A stretch of DNA of 64,000 nt from DAIOEK01 sp963828285 (GTDB lineage: Bacteria; Chloroflexota; Anaerolineae; Anaerolineales; Anaerolineaceae): positions 248,001 through 312,000 of the forward strand of contig CAWHEB010000002.1 in assembly GCA_963828285.1 (NCBI GenBank), written 5' to 3'. The notes below the pieces were generated by a model. That model made no database searches. It had not been told where the DNA came from and saw nothing but the letters and a program-made list of their open reading frames with translations. Shown here one piece after another: positions 55,343-64,000 of the stretch (its first letter is position 1; every line of letters begins with the position of its first letter). A program made the position numbers and the translations under genes.

Positions 55343-56293
55343 TTAATTGTTTTCTGATTCAAAATCAGTTGGATCTTCACGAACAATATACAACGGACGT
55401 CCTTTTGCTTCATCGTAGATCCGTCCGACGTATTCACCCAAAATACCGAGAGAGATAAGCTGAACACCTCCCAGGAACAGAACAGCGATCAAGGTTGTTG
55501 CCTGTCCAAAGAATGCCTGGGATCCGGTCAAACGACCGATCGTGACGATCGGTATGGCCAGAATGCTGATACCCGCTGAGAAGAATCCGACATAAGTTGC
55601 CATCTGTAAAGGGAAGTGTGAGAAGCTGGTGATTGCGTTCAGCGCAAGTTTCATCATCTTGCTGAACGGGTACTTGGTCACACCAGCAAAACGGGCTGCC
55701 CGTTTATAAGGTAATCCGATTTGCTTGAATCCGATCCAGGCAGACATTCCGCGCAGGAATCGATGCCGTTCGGGCATACGCTTCATCACGTTGATCACCT
55801 TACGGTCCATCAATCGGAAATCGCCGGTATCGAGAGGAATTTTTATATCAGTGATCTTAAAGATGATGCGGTAAAAAAGTGATGCGGTTAATCTTTTGAA
55901 CCAGGATTCACCTTCGCGCTCTGACCGGACAGCATAGACCACTTCATTGCCCTGCTTCCATAGGTCGATCATCTGCAAAATGACTTCCGGGGGGTCTTGA
56001 AGGTCCGCATCGATGATCACCACAGCTTCACCGCGGCAGTAATCCAAACCGGCTGAGACGGCGATCTGATGTCCAAAATTACGGGCGAAGATCACAGGTC
56101 TTATCCGTGGATTATTTTTTGCCATTTCGCGAATGACCGCAGTTGAGCCATCGGTGCAACCATCATCGATCAAGACCAATTCCCACTCTTCACCTGTCTG
56201 CTCCATCACTTCAGTGATCCTGCGCTGAAGCTCAGGAAGACTTTCAAGTTCGTTGTAGACCGGTGCAATGATCGAGTACTTGGGTAGATTCAT
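55343..56293 (-). CDS. family 2 glycosyltransferase, DPM1/ArnC-like
   Basis: 316 residues. GT2 domain (6-230) with APVYNE, DDGCTDGS, IIDADLQDPPE (DxD) and two C-terminal membrane helices (235-300). Transfers a sugar from a nucleotide to polyprenyl phosphate in this family. Its place between threonine synthase and a PLP enzyme has no evident logic. Confidence 0.9.
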   Translation of the reverse strand: MNLPKYSIIAPVYNELESLPELQRRITEVMEQTGEEWELVLIDDGCTDGSTAVIREMAKNNPRIRPVIFARNFGHQIAVSAGLDYCRGEAVVIIDADLQDPPEVILQMIDLWKQGNEVVYAVRSEREGESWFKRLTASLFYRIIFKITDIKIPLDTGDFRLMDRKVINVMKRMPERHRFLRGMSAWIGFKQIGLPYKRAARFAGVTKYPFSKMMKLALNAITSFSHFPLQMATYVGFFSAGISILAIPIVTIGRLTGSQAFFGQATTLIAVLFLGGVQLISLGILGEYVGRIYDEAKGRPLYIVREDPTDFESENN

Positions 56294-56301
56294 ATTTTTC
56301 T

Positions 56302-57547
56302 CTACAGGATTTTCTTAAGAGCCTTCATGGAGGGTTCAATGATCTCTGCTTCTTTGACAGCCATCATGGCAGCCCGAACATCTTTCAGTCCACTGCCGGT
56401 ATTCATGACCAACACCTCATCGTCAGCGCCAATCTCACCCATCTGCACGGCTGCTTCCAACCCTGCATAGGCAGTGGAACCGGCAGGCTCAGCGAAGATG
56501 CCCACCCGTCCCAGCTTGGCGATTGCAGCAATGATCGCAGAATCAGGTACGGTGATGTATATTGCCGCCAGTCTCGCGCGGCGCGCGGACTGCCCGGACA
56601 CCATCCCGGGGGAGATCGACGGAGATGCTGTCAGCCATGGTCGTGGCGGAAACTGGAGTGATCGTTTCGGTATTCGCTTTGAATGCATTGGCGATCGCTG
56701 CAGATCCATCGGATTGAATACCGTAGATGCGCGGCATTTGTTCCAACCATCCCAATTCATGCAGATCTTTGAATCCTTTGTGCATGCCTGAGATGATGTT
56801 CCCATCACCAACGCTGACAAACACAGCCAGCGGTTTTGTTGTTGGCTTACGGTTAATCAGGAGTTTTTCCCAGATCTCGAGTGCCGCGGTCTTCTTTCCT
56901 TCAGCAGTGAAAGGATTGTAGCCAGTATTGCGGCAGTACCATCCAAACTCATTTGCTGCTTCGATGGTCAGGTCAAAGGCGGAATCGTAATTGCCATCCA
57001 CCAGGATGACTCTGGCGCCAAAGATCAGTAATTGTGCAATTTTTGCCTGAGGTGCTGTCTTGGGTGCAAAGATGATCGCTGGTTGTCCAACTGCTGCGGA
57101 CATACACGCCAACGCAGCTCCGGCATTACCGGTGGAGGCGGTGACAACAATCTCTGATTTGATTTCTCTGGTTCGGGCAACAACAACAGCGCTAGCTCGA
57201 TCTTTAAAGCTGGCACTGGGATTGCGGCCTTCGTCTTTTACCCATAACTTTTTGACACCAACTTCAGCAGCCAGTTTGATGGGTTCCATCACCGGTGTTC
57301 CACCTGCAAGACGCAGTGAAGTTCCCAAGCCACCCGGATCACTCACCGGTAGTAATGGGAGATAACGCCACAATGAAGTCTCTACGGATGAGGTGATATC
57401 CGATATCTTTACATTTTTTCTGATACCTGCGTAGTCCAACACTACATCCAGATTGCCGCCGTCGACAGGACAAGTATATGTTACTTCACCGGGGGCATAT
57501 TCCTTCTTACAAAGAGAACAACGATAACCTACAAATTTCTCTGCCAT
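56302..57547 (-). CDS. thrC: threonine synthase, one frameshift
   Basis: About 414 residues when repaired. Forms threonine from O-phosphohomoserine. Zinc-ribbon N-terminus (CSLCKKEY, CPVDGG), PLP lysine in NPSASFKDRAS, VTASTGNAGAALA. Frames join near 56556-56563 at ETGGN/YITVPDS (one extra base); span 3n+1. ATG 57547 has AAGGTGG upstream. ThrC-like proteins also act as other PLP lyases; without other thr genes here the exact role is open. Confidence 0.85.
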
Positions 57548-57569
57548 CGAGCCACCTTTCAAATGATAA

Positions 57570-57580
57570 TTGTCAGACAA
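57570..57580. promoter_or_regulatory. dyad upstream of thrC
   Basis: TTGTCAGACAA, an 11-base perfect dyad 23 bases before the thrC start, next to TATAGT on the minus strand (57585-57580). A possible operator; no regulator is assigned. Confidence 0.35.
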
Positions 57581-57607
57581 CTATAATTGTACCTTCTTTT
57601 TGCAAAT

Positions 57608-59854
57608 CTACAATAAATCTTCCGGGGAAATTGGCAAATGAGTAACCCGTTTCCCAGTTGCATTGAAAACCGCATTCGCAATCGCAGCTCCGGTTGGAAC
57701 CAGACAGATCTCTGCTAAACCTTTTGCTCCAAATGGTCCACTCTTTTCAGGAATTTCCAGGATATCAATATCCAATTGATACGGCATATCTTTTGAAGTG
57801 GGAAGTAAATACTCGGTGAAGCTGCTCACCCACTCACCATTTGACTTCAAGCGCATGTCCTCATAAAGCGCGTACCCGATCCCCATGGCCACTCCACCTT
57901 CGATTTGTCCTTCCACACCCAGTTGGTTGATCACCTGACCAACATCGTGGATTGCTGCCAGATGGGTGACTTCGACCAAACCCAACTCGGGATCGACCTC
58001 GACCCGCGCGATCTGACCGGCAAAGACAAACATGACATGCGGCATCCCTATAGGTAGATGCTGTGGCGTGTTTTCGATAGGATATGGAAAAGATGCAGTA
58101 CCAGTTGTCTGCAAGATCACATCGTTTTCTGCAAAACGTGCGAGAATATCTGCAATTGGTATGCTCTGGTCCTTCTGATCGATCACAAAACCGTGGTCAT
58201 ATCTGAGCTCTGATTTCGGGATTCGCAATAGTTTTGATGCATTATCCAGTAACTGTTCAACCAACTGATCAGATGCTGTGGATACCGCGTTCCCCACCAT
58301 ATAGGTCATCCGCGATGCGCAGGTTACATTCCCATCAGGTGTGGATTTGGTATCAAGCTGGGCAGTCACTACATCTGCAAACGGAATTCCCAACTTCTCT
58401 GCTATCACCTGTTCAGCTATTGTCTCCAATCCCTGACCGAGATCAGGCGCGCCAAGGTTGAGCAATACAGTGCCATCCTGCTGCCAGGTGAGTTGATGGC
58501 TCGAGTTATCAGGTACTTTTGCGCCAAGTCCCATGGTTTGTGCAGCGCAGGCGTAACCAATTCCGCTAACCATGCCCGGTTTCGCAGGGATTGAGGCATA
58601 TTTATCCCGATATTCTTCGATCTTCTGAAGTATCTTTGGCAGGCTATCTGCGGAGTTATTGACCACGACCCGGGTGAACACCGCATCCCCGGATTTCAGA
58701 ATATTTCTCTTGCGAATTTCTATTGGATCGATTTTAAGTCTGGCGGCTAGGACATCCATCATACTTTCGATGGCAAAGTTAGACTGGGGAGCACCAAATC
58801 CGCGCATAGCACCGGATAAAGGAGAGTTGGTATAAACCACTTTGGTCTCAACCTTCATATTGGGAATGCGGTATGGTCCGCCGACTGTCTCTGTCAGCAG
58901 TCCGCCTACAGCAGGTCCATAGGATGCGAAAGCGCCAGTATCCATGTAGACTTTGGCGTCAAGTGCAGTTAGCACTCCAGCGTTAGTCGCTCCAAGCTTT
59001 AGCGTAAGTGTTGCCGGATGCCGTTTCGGATGTCCAAGAAAGGAATCTTTGCGCTCATTGCAAATACGCACATTCTTTTTGGTCAGATAAGTAGACAATG
59101 CCGTAAGAATACAAGTGGCTGGATCCTCTTTGCCACCGAAAGCACCACCAATCACAGCACCTACAACCTGTACTTTATCAAGAGGAAGACCCAAAACAGA
59201 GGCAATCTTTTCCTGATCATGAAAAGGTTGTTGGGAATTGACCCATACAGTTACGCTACCTTCATCATTCCAGCGTGCCAGGGAATTTTCCGGCTCCATA
59301 TAACCAGGTGATATCCTTGGAACGGAAAAAGTCTCTTCAAGTATGATGTCCGCGGACTTGAATCCACTTTGAAGATCACCATCCTCTACCTCATATCGGG
59401 TCAACAGATTGCCATCCGCGTAAATCTTTCGCGCATTAGGTTCCAATGCTGCCTGTGGATCAAAAACGGGCGTCAGGTCCTCGTATACTATCTTGATCAT
59501 ATTTACTGCTTCATCAGCAGTTGTTTTGCTGTCTGCTACAACAATGGCGATCGGCTCCCCAAAAAATCTAACCTCGTCCAGAACAAGTGAAACCTGGTCA
59601 GAAACCAATGCACCAAAAGCCTTTTCGCCAGGAATGTCTTTTGCTGTGATTACCTTCACAACACCAGGTACGGATTCCGCAGACGATATATCCAGGCTTT
59701 TGATCCTGGCTGCATGTCTGGTCGAGCGGAAGATACTCCCCCAGAGTACGTCGTCCAGTTGAATATCTGCGGTATACAACGCGGTCCCGGTGACCTTGCT
59801 TAATGCATCTTTGCGGACCACCTTTTTGCCAATGGTTTCAAAATTATTGGGCAT
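57608..59854 (-). CDS. xdhA: xanthine dehydrogenase family, molybdopterin subunit
   Basis: 748 residues. Hydroxylates purines or similar heterocycles at a Mo-pyranopterin. Active-site residues equivalent to bovine XOR Glu802 (GGAFGGKE243), Arg880 (AMR351GFGAPQ) and the catalytic Glu1261 (KGLAE715) are present. The first two are those that separate xanthine dehydrogenase from aldehyde oxidase, which favours purine. The GE-P-P pair around the last Glu is altered (AEICL). Overlaps the iron-sulfur subunit gene by 11 bases. Confidence 0.9.
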   Translation of the reverse strand: MPNNFETIGKKVVRKDALSKVTGTALYTADIQLDDVLWGSIFRSTRHAARIKSLDISSAESVPGVVKVITAKDIPGEKAFGALVSDQVSLVLDEVRFFGEPIAIVVADSKTTADEAVNMIKIVYEDLTPVFDPQAALEPNARKIYADGNLLTRYEVEDGDLQSGFKSADIILEETFSVPRISPGYMEPENSLARWNDEGSVTVWVNSQQPFHDQEKIASVLGLPLDKVQVVGAVIGGAFGGKEDPATCILTALSTYLTKKNVRICNERKDSFLGHPKRHPATLTLKLGATNAGVLTALDAKVYMDTGAFASYGPAVGGLLTETVGGPYRIPNMKVETKVVYTNSPLSGAMRGFGAPQSNFAIESMMDVLAARLKIDPIEIRKRNILKSGDAVFTRVVVNNSADSLPKILQKIEEYRDKYASIPAKPGMVSGIGYACAAQTMGLGAKVPDNSSHQLTWQQDGTVLLNLGAPDLGQGLETIAEQVIAEKLGIPFADVVTAQLDTKSTPDGNVTCASRMTYMVGNAVSTASDQLVEQLLDNASKLLRIPKSELRYDHGFVIDQKDQSIPIADILARFAENDVILQTTGTASFPYPIENTPQHLPIGMPHVMFVFAGQIARVEVDPELGLVEVTHLAAIHDVGQVINQLGVEGQIEGGVAMGIGYALYEDMRLKSNGEWVSSFTEYLLPTSKDMPYQLDIDILEIPEKSGPFGAKGLAEICLVPTGAAIANAVFNATGKRVTHLPISPEDLL

Positions 59855-60320
59855 GGGATATCTCCCTTGAAGCCGTCTGAACTGCGGTGATCATCTTGCT
59901 GTATCCGGTGCAACGGCATAAGTTGCCGGATAAAGCCTCACGGATCTCATCTTCGCTGGGAACAGGCACTTTATCCAGTAATGCCTTCGCGGAGAGTACC
60001 GCTCCTGGAGTACAAAACCCACATTGGACAGCTCCGGCAGAGATGAAAGCCTTTTGAATGGGATGAAGTTCTCCATCCATTGTCAACCCTTCGATGGTGA
60101 CCACTTCATGTCCGTCCATTTGTCCCATCAGGATAAGGCATGAGTTCACTGCTTCCCGATCCATGATCACCGTACAGGCACCGCACTCGCCTTCACCACC
60201 ACACGAGTTTTTCGCACCGGTCAATCCAGCTTCATCACGCAAATACTCAAGCAGGGTCATCCCTGGTGATACGTTCGCATTAATTACTGACTTGTTGAGA
60301 GTAAATTTTATGTTCATCAT
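59844..60320 (-). CDS. xdhC: xanthine dehydrogenase, 2[2Fe-2S] subunit
   Basis: 158 residues. Plant-type [2Fe-2S] CGGEGECGAC...C and a second CGFC...CRC cluster in the helical domain, in the usual order. Electrons pass from molybdenum to FAD. Three bases after the FAD subunit stop. Confidence 0.93.
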   Translation of the reverse strand: MMNIKFTLNKSVINANVSPGMTLLEYLRDEAGLTGAKNSCGGEGECGACTVIMDREAVNSCLILMGQMDGHEVVTIEGLTMDGELHPIQKAFISAGAVQCGFCTPGAVLSAKALLDKVPVPSEDEIREALSGNLCRCTGYSKMITAVQTASREISHAQ

Positions 60321-60323
60321 TAT

Positions 60324-61184
60324 CTACTTCCGCGCATTGGATAATGCAATTTCGAGAACCCGTCGGGTTAAGACCAGCGCTGTTTTCTTGCGGTATTCAG
60401 AAGTTGCCCGTAGATCTGAAATTGGCGAGATATCTTGCAGACATTTTTCCAGGTTTTCGATTACTACCAGGGTTTCGCCAGCATATCCCTTAAGGCAATT
60501 CTCCAGGTTGTAGGCGCGCAGAGGAGTCGGTGCAAGCGAACCATACGCAATGCGAATATCCTTGATCCGGTTATTCGTATCCAGTTCAACATAAGCCGCA
60601 ACGCTGGCTACCGAAATTGCCATCCCTTTCCGTTTGCCGAGTTTTTGGAAAGCAGCACCGGATCGAGCAGGAATCTTTTTAATCCGTATAGTAGTCAACA
60701 GTTCACCTGGTTCCAGAACAGTCTTTCCCGGTCCAACAAAGAATTTGGATAACGGAACAACCTTCTCACCGTATTTGGATCGAATTACCAGATCAGCATC
60801 CAAAGCTAGCAATGGTGGAGCAGAATCTGCAGCCGGTGAAGCGTTGATCAGGTTCCCGCCCAGAGTCCCCCTTGCACGAGTCTGCGGACATCCAATCGTG
60901 CTGATTGCGTCGATCAGAATTGGAGCATACTGCTGCAGGATGGATGAATTTATGATGACGCTGTGGGTGGTCGCAGCACCAATTTCGACTCTGTCATCTG
61001 TCTCTCTGATGAAACATAAATCCAAGAGTTGATGGATATCGACCAGTGACTTGACGATCAAAGTACCCTTTTGCATCCGCGGCAGAATATCCGTTCCACC
61101 TGCAATCAATTTAGCGCCTGTTGAACTTAATAGATCCAGCGTATCGTCAATAGAATTTGCTTTATGAAAAGAAATGTCGATCAA
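60324..61184 (-). CDS. xdhB: xanthine dehydrogenase, FAD subunit
   Basis: 286 residues. FAD-binding AGGTDILP and TLGGNLINASPAADS segments of the CoxM family, C-terminal CO dehydrogenase flavoprotein domain. A TTG start at 61184 has AGGAGGA just upstream. First gene of the xdhB-C-A transcript. Confidence 0.92.
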   Translation of the reverse strand: MIDISFHKANSIDDTLDLLSSTGAKLIAGGTDILPRMQKGTLIVKSLVDIHQLLDLCFIRETDDRVEIGAATTHSVIINSSILQQYAPILIDAISTIGCPQTRARGTLGGNLINASPAADSAPPLLALDADLVIRSKYGEKVVPLSKFFVGPGKTVLEPGELLTTIRIKKIPARSGAAFQKLGKRKGMAISVASVAAYVELDTNNRIKDIRIAYGSLAPTPLRAYNLENCLKGYAGETLVVIENLEKCLQDISPISDLRATSEYRKKTALVLTRRVLEIALSNARK

Positions 61185-61362
61185 AGGTCCTCCTATTCTG
61201 GTTCAGTCACAAAGAGGGAAAAAGTGCATATTTGGGCAGGATCGATAGTGCTTATGTATATGCGCAATACAATTATCCAACCCCGCCCCACCTGAGAATT
61301 GGCGCAAATTGTATCTATAAATATTCACAAAATATTTTCCCGAAAACCCTAAGCAGCTCTTG

Positions 61363-62331
61363 CTACATTCCTCTTTCACCGCGAATGTATGGGATTCCCA
61401 ACGCAGCGGGGGTTCCAATTCGTTTCTTAATCGCTTCTCTGGAACCTAGCACCAGGACGATAATCGTAAACGCATATGGAAGCATCTGCAGGAAGAAACC
61501 ATAATATGGATTGTAATAAAATGGGTTGGCAATTCCTAAGATCATTAACGGACCTTGGATATCGAGCACCAATCTTCGAAGCGCGCCGAAAACATATGCT
61601 CCAAAGGCAGCCCGGATGGGATTCCACTGAGCGAAAATGACCAATCCCACTGCGATCCACCCTTCACCAGATGTTGTTTTCTCACTGAACCATCCCGGGG
61701 AGATTGATAGACTGATTGCTGCCCCTGCCAGACCGGCAAACATACCGCCAATAAAGACGTATAAATACCTTAAACGGTACACATTGATTCCCAGCGAATC
61801 TGCGGCTGCGGGGAATTCACCAACGGAACGGAGGTGCAAACCCTGTCGGGTGCGGTTGATAAAGTACCACACTAATGGGAACATCACATAGCCGAGGTAT
61901 ACCAAAACGCTCTGGTTTGTGAAAAATATTTTTCCAACCCAGGGGATCTGGGAAAGCAGAGGAATGGTAACATTCGGTAATATGGGAACGCCTTTGATAC
62001 TATTCAGACCCTCGCCTAACACTACACTTACTCCGGCTGCCAGAAAATTAAGCGAAAGTCCACTGACAACCTGATCTGCCCGTAAATTGATGGTGATGAA
62101 GGCATGGACCTGACTGATCAAACCTGCTGCCAGCATGCCAACAACAACACCCAGCCACGGATTATGATAGTGTGCGGAAATACTGTACCCTGCCATGGCT
62201 CCGAGCAGCATCATCCCTTCAACACCCAAATTCATAATCCCTGATCGTTCTGCTAGTAATTCGCCTAAAGTAGCAAAAAGGAGAGCTGTACCGGTTGCTA
62301 CTCCAGCTTGAAGAACAATTAATATATCCAT
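61363..62331 (-). CDS. ABC transporter permease, NupQ/BmpC-like (nucleoside)
   Basis: 322 residues, about nine helices. MNLGVEGMMLLGAMAGY and IAVGLVIFAQWNPIRAAFGAY are typical of the second permease of BmpA-type nucleoside importers. ATG 62331 follows the partner's stop (TAGtATG); a longer frame overlaps that gene. Runs toward the xdh genes with 178 bases between. Confidence 0.9.
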   Translation of the reverse strand: MDILIVLQAGVATGTALLFATLGELLAERSGIMNLGVEGMMLLGAMAGYSISAHYHNPWLGVVVGMLAAGLISQVHAFITINLRADQVVSGLSLNFLAAGVSVVLGEGLNSIKGVPILPNVTIPLLSQIPWVGKIFFTNQSVLVYLGYVMFPLVWYFINRTRQGLHLRSVGEFPAAADSLGINVYRLRYLYVFIGGMFAGLAGAAISLSISPGWFSEKTTSGEGWIAVGLVIFAQWNPIRAAFGAYVFGALRRLVLDIQGPLMILGIANPFYYNPYYGFFLQMLPYAFTIIVLVLGSREAIKKRIGTPAALGIPYIRGERGM

Positions 62332-62332
62332 A

Positions 62333-63460
62333 CTATTCCTCGACGCTCTTGGAGATCGTAATCCGGTTTCGGACAAAAAAGTCGCTCGCGATCAGGAACA
62401 CAAATATCACCCCCTGGATCATGGTGGGGATTCCCTTCGGTTGCAGTTCTCGTCCGGCTAAAATTAATGCCCCAAAAAGGACAGATACGATAATCACTGC
62501 AAGCGGATTCAGCTTTGCCAACCACGCAATAATGATTCCGGTAAATCCATATCCCGGCGAAATTGCTCCTTGAAGCCGATGGACTACTCCGGTGATTTCA
62601 GACATACCTGCCAATCCAGCTAATCCGCCAGAAAGCAGCATCACATAGATGATGTTCCTACCGATGGAAATGCCTGAATACTTGGCTGCTTTGGGATTAT
62701 CACCGATCAGACGGATCTCATATCCCCATTTAGATCGATAAAGGATAAACCAGATCACTACCGCGGCAATAACTGCAAAGATCAATCCCAGATGAGTTGT
62801 CAATCCACGAAATTCGGGAATGGTCGAGGCATATTCCGATAAACGCGGAAGCCAGGCATTCTTGGGGAAAGACTTGGACATCTGGAATCCACCTTCGGAC
62901 CACACTGCATAGATAAAATAATTGTTCCAGGAAACAGCGATATAGTTCATCATCAATGTGGAAATAATTTCATTCACATTGAATTTGACCTTTAGTAAAC
63001 CCGGGATGACACCCCAAATGGCGCCTCCAACGAATCCAAAGATCACCATCACCAAAATGAATAGCCACCTTGGTGTGTTATCCGGTAAGACTGGAAGTAG
63101 AACCACAACCGATGCGGCGAACGCTCCAATAAAAAACTGGCCTTCGGCTCCAATATTCCATAATTTCATTCGAAACGCAATGGAACACGCCAAACCAACC
63201 AGCATTAAGGGGATGGCTTTTACCAATGTATCCGAAAAGACTCCCCAACTACCGAACGAAGCTTTTCCGATGTGTATATATGCCTTGACCGGATCCCCAC
63301 CGCCCATTGCGATGAGTATCGCACCAACAAGCAAGGCTAGGACTACAGATGAGATGGTTAATAAGAGGTACACCCAGGTGGATGCTTCTATCAGTCGAGG
63401 CTCAACACGAATTTTATATGGAAATAATGGCTTATTAGTTTCTTGAGGATTTGTCTCCAT
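62333..63460 (-). CDS. ABC transporter permease, NupP/BmpB-like (nucleoside)
   Basis: 375 residues, about ten helices. WNIGAEGQFFIGAFAA, GVIPGLLKVKFNVNEIISTLMMNYIA and GYGFTGIIIAWLAKLNPLAV match the first permease of the family. One base separates it from the ATPase gene stop. Confidence 0.9.
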   Translation of the reverse strand: METNPQETNKPLFPYKIRVEPRLIEASTWVYLLLTISSVVLALLVGAILIAMGGGDPVKAYIHIGKASFGSWGVFSDTLVKAIPLMLVGLACSIAFRMKLWNIGAEGQFFIGAFAASVVVLLPVLPDNTPRWLFILVMVIFGFVGGAIWGVIPGLLKVKFNVNEIISTLMMNYIAVSWNNYFIYAVWSEGGFQMSKSFPKNAWLPRLSEYASTIPEFRGLTTHLGLIFAVIAAVVIWFILYRSKWGYEIRLIGDNPKAAKYSGISIGRNIIYVMLLSGGLAGLAGMSEITGVVHRLQGAISPGYGFTGIIIAWLAKLNPLAVIIVSVLFGALILAGRELQPKGIPTMIQGVIFVFLIASDFFVRNRITISKSVEE

Positions 63461-63461
63461 A

Positions 63462-64000
63462 CTATTCAGAAACCTCCTTTTCTATTTGTTCCAAGGGAGT
63501 ACCAGTCATCATCATACCGATCTTCCTAATATCTCCATCAGTCACTTCACCCATAATTTTGCCTTCATAAATGATATAAATACGGTCGCTCAGCGACAAA
63601 AGCTCCTCGAGTTCCTCGGAGATCAACAAAACAGCAGCACCGGATTCCCGTTGTTTGATCAATAACCGCTGCACACCTTCAATGGCACCTACATCCAGAC
63701 CTCTAGTAGGTTGAACAGCGACCATCAGTTTTGGTTTGCTGGATATCTCGCGTGCCAGGATGACCCGCTGAAGATTTCCACCCGATAGTAAGCGGACTGG
63801 AGTTTCGATCAACGGTGCTGAGATTTCATATTCATCTTTGAGTTTGGTGGCAAATTTATTAGCAGCCAGTGTGTTGATCAGCCAGCCAATGCCGATCGGC
63901 TGCTGGTTGTAATTCTTCATGATCACATTGTCAGTCACACTCAAATTGGGAGCGGAGCCAACGTGGGTTCGGTCCTCTGGAATATGAGAAACACCTTTTT
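63462..64000 (-). CDS. ABC transporter ATPase, NupO-like, 5' part outside the window
   Basis: 179 residues of the C-terminal ABC half: SHIPEDRTHVGSAP just inside the window edge, LSGGNLQRVILAREI signature, VAVQPTRGLDVGA Walker B region, degenerate as usual for the second half of this tandem ATPase. The frame is open to base 64000, so the gene continues beyond it. Powers nucleoside uptake with the two permeases; the BmpA-like binding protein would lie further right. Confidence 0.9.
   Translation of the reverse strand, partial: KGVSHIPEDRTHVGSAPNLSVTDNVIMKNYNQQPIGIGWLINTLAANKFATKLKDEYEISAPLIETPVRLLSGGNLQRVILAREISSKPKLMVAVQPTRGLDVGAIEGVQRLLIKQRESGAAVLLISEELEELLSLSDRIYIIYEGKIMGEVTDGDIRKIGMMMTGTPLEQIEKEVSE

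Overview
The window (64 kb, both ends cut inside genes) reads as chromosomal DNA of an anaerobic, Gram-positive-like or monoderm bacterium. The gene set fits Chloroflexota, most likely Anaerolineae. This assignment is an inference from gene content: a group 4 [NiFe] hydrogenase, a eukaryote-type citrate synthase beside an IclR regulator, a T-box ahead of valS, GAACN4GTTC-type (LexA-like) palindromes, and several Anaerolineae-style proteins. No rRNA, tRNA, CRISPR array, insertion sequence or origin was seen.

Layout. 1-1.6 kb: tail of a PAS/GAF/HD-GYP sensor. 1.6-7.9 kb: divergent tricarboxylic-acid block (gltA-iclR leftward, icd-acnA rightward) making 2-oxoglutarate. 7.9-9.8 kb: cysK-cysE behind a perfect promoter and a structured, attenuator-like leader. 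9.8-12.8 kb: CBS protein, Mef-like exporter, DUF2089/SHOCT-like pair. 12.86-17.64 kb: a GC-rich leftward cassette (RecA-like protein, small helical protein, divergent family B DNA polymerase, radical SAM/HhH protein ending in a QLPLW clamp motif, DUF6504 protein). Its promoter has a LexA-like palindrome filling the -35/-10 spacer. This looks like an SOS-controlled mutasome in which PolB stands where DnaE2 usually is, and it is the most interesting item here. 17.7-20.2 kb: gene-poor stretch with two more copies of the palindrome, then a large membrane protein. 20.4-28.9 kb: an eleven-gene operon for a group 4 energy-converting [NiFe] hydrogenase with a near-complete complex I-like membrane arm and its maturation protease. 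28.9-38.1 kb: psiE, valS with T-box, acetyltransferase, amylase, TetR. 38.1-45.0 kb: SRAP, FTCD, M23 and M28 peptidases, dcd, a ferredoxin-like protein. 45.0-53.8 kb: selB, coiled-coil protein, an orphan three-gene NuoL/N/HyfE-like module, dihydropyrimidinase. 53.8-64 kb: PLP enzyme, glycosyltransferase, threonine synthase, xanthine dehydrogenase (three subunits), and a BmpA-type nucleoside ABC transporter. The last part looks like purine/pyrimidine uptake and breakdown; FTCD could join at the formimino step.

Data quality. Eleven clear single-base frame breaks lie in eight otherwise conserved genes (valS alone has four); ten are +1 and one is -1. There are also two in-frame stops. Because valS is essential and the breaks are so uniform, sequencing or assembly indels are the likelier cause, so these genes are annotated over their full span.
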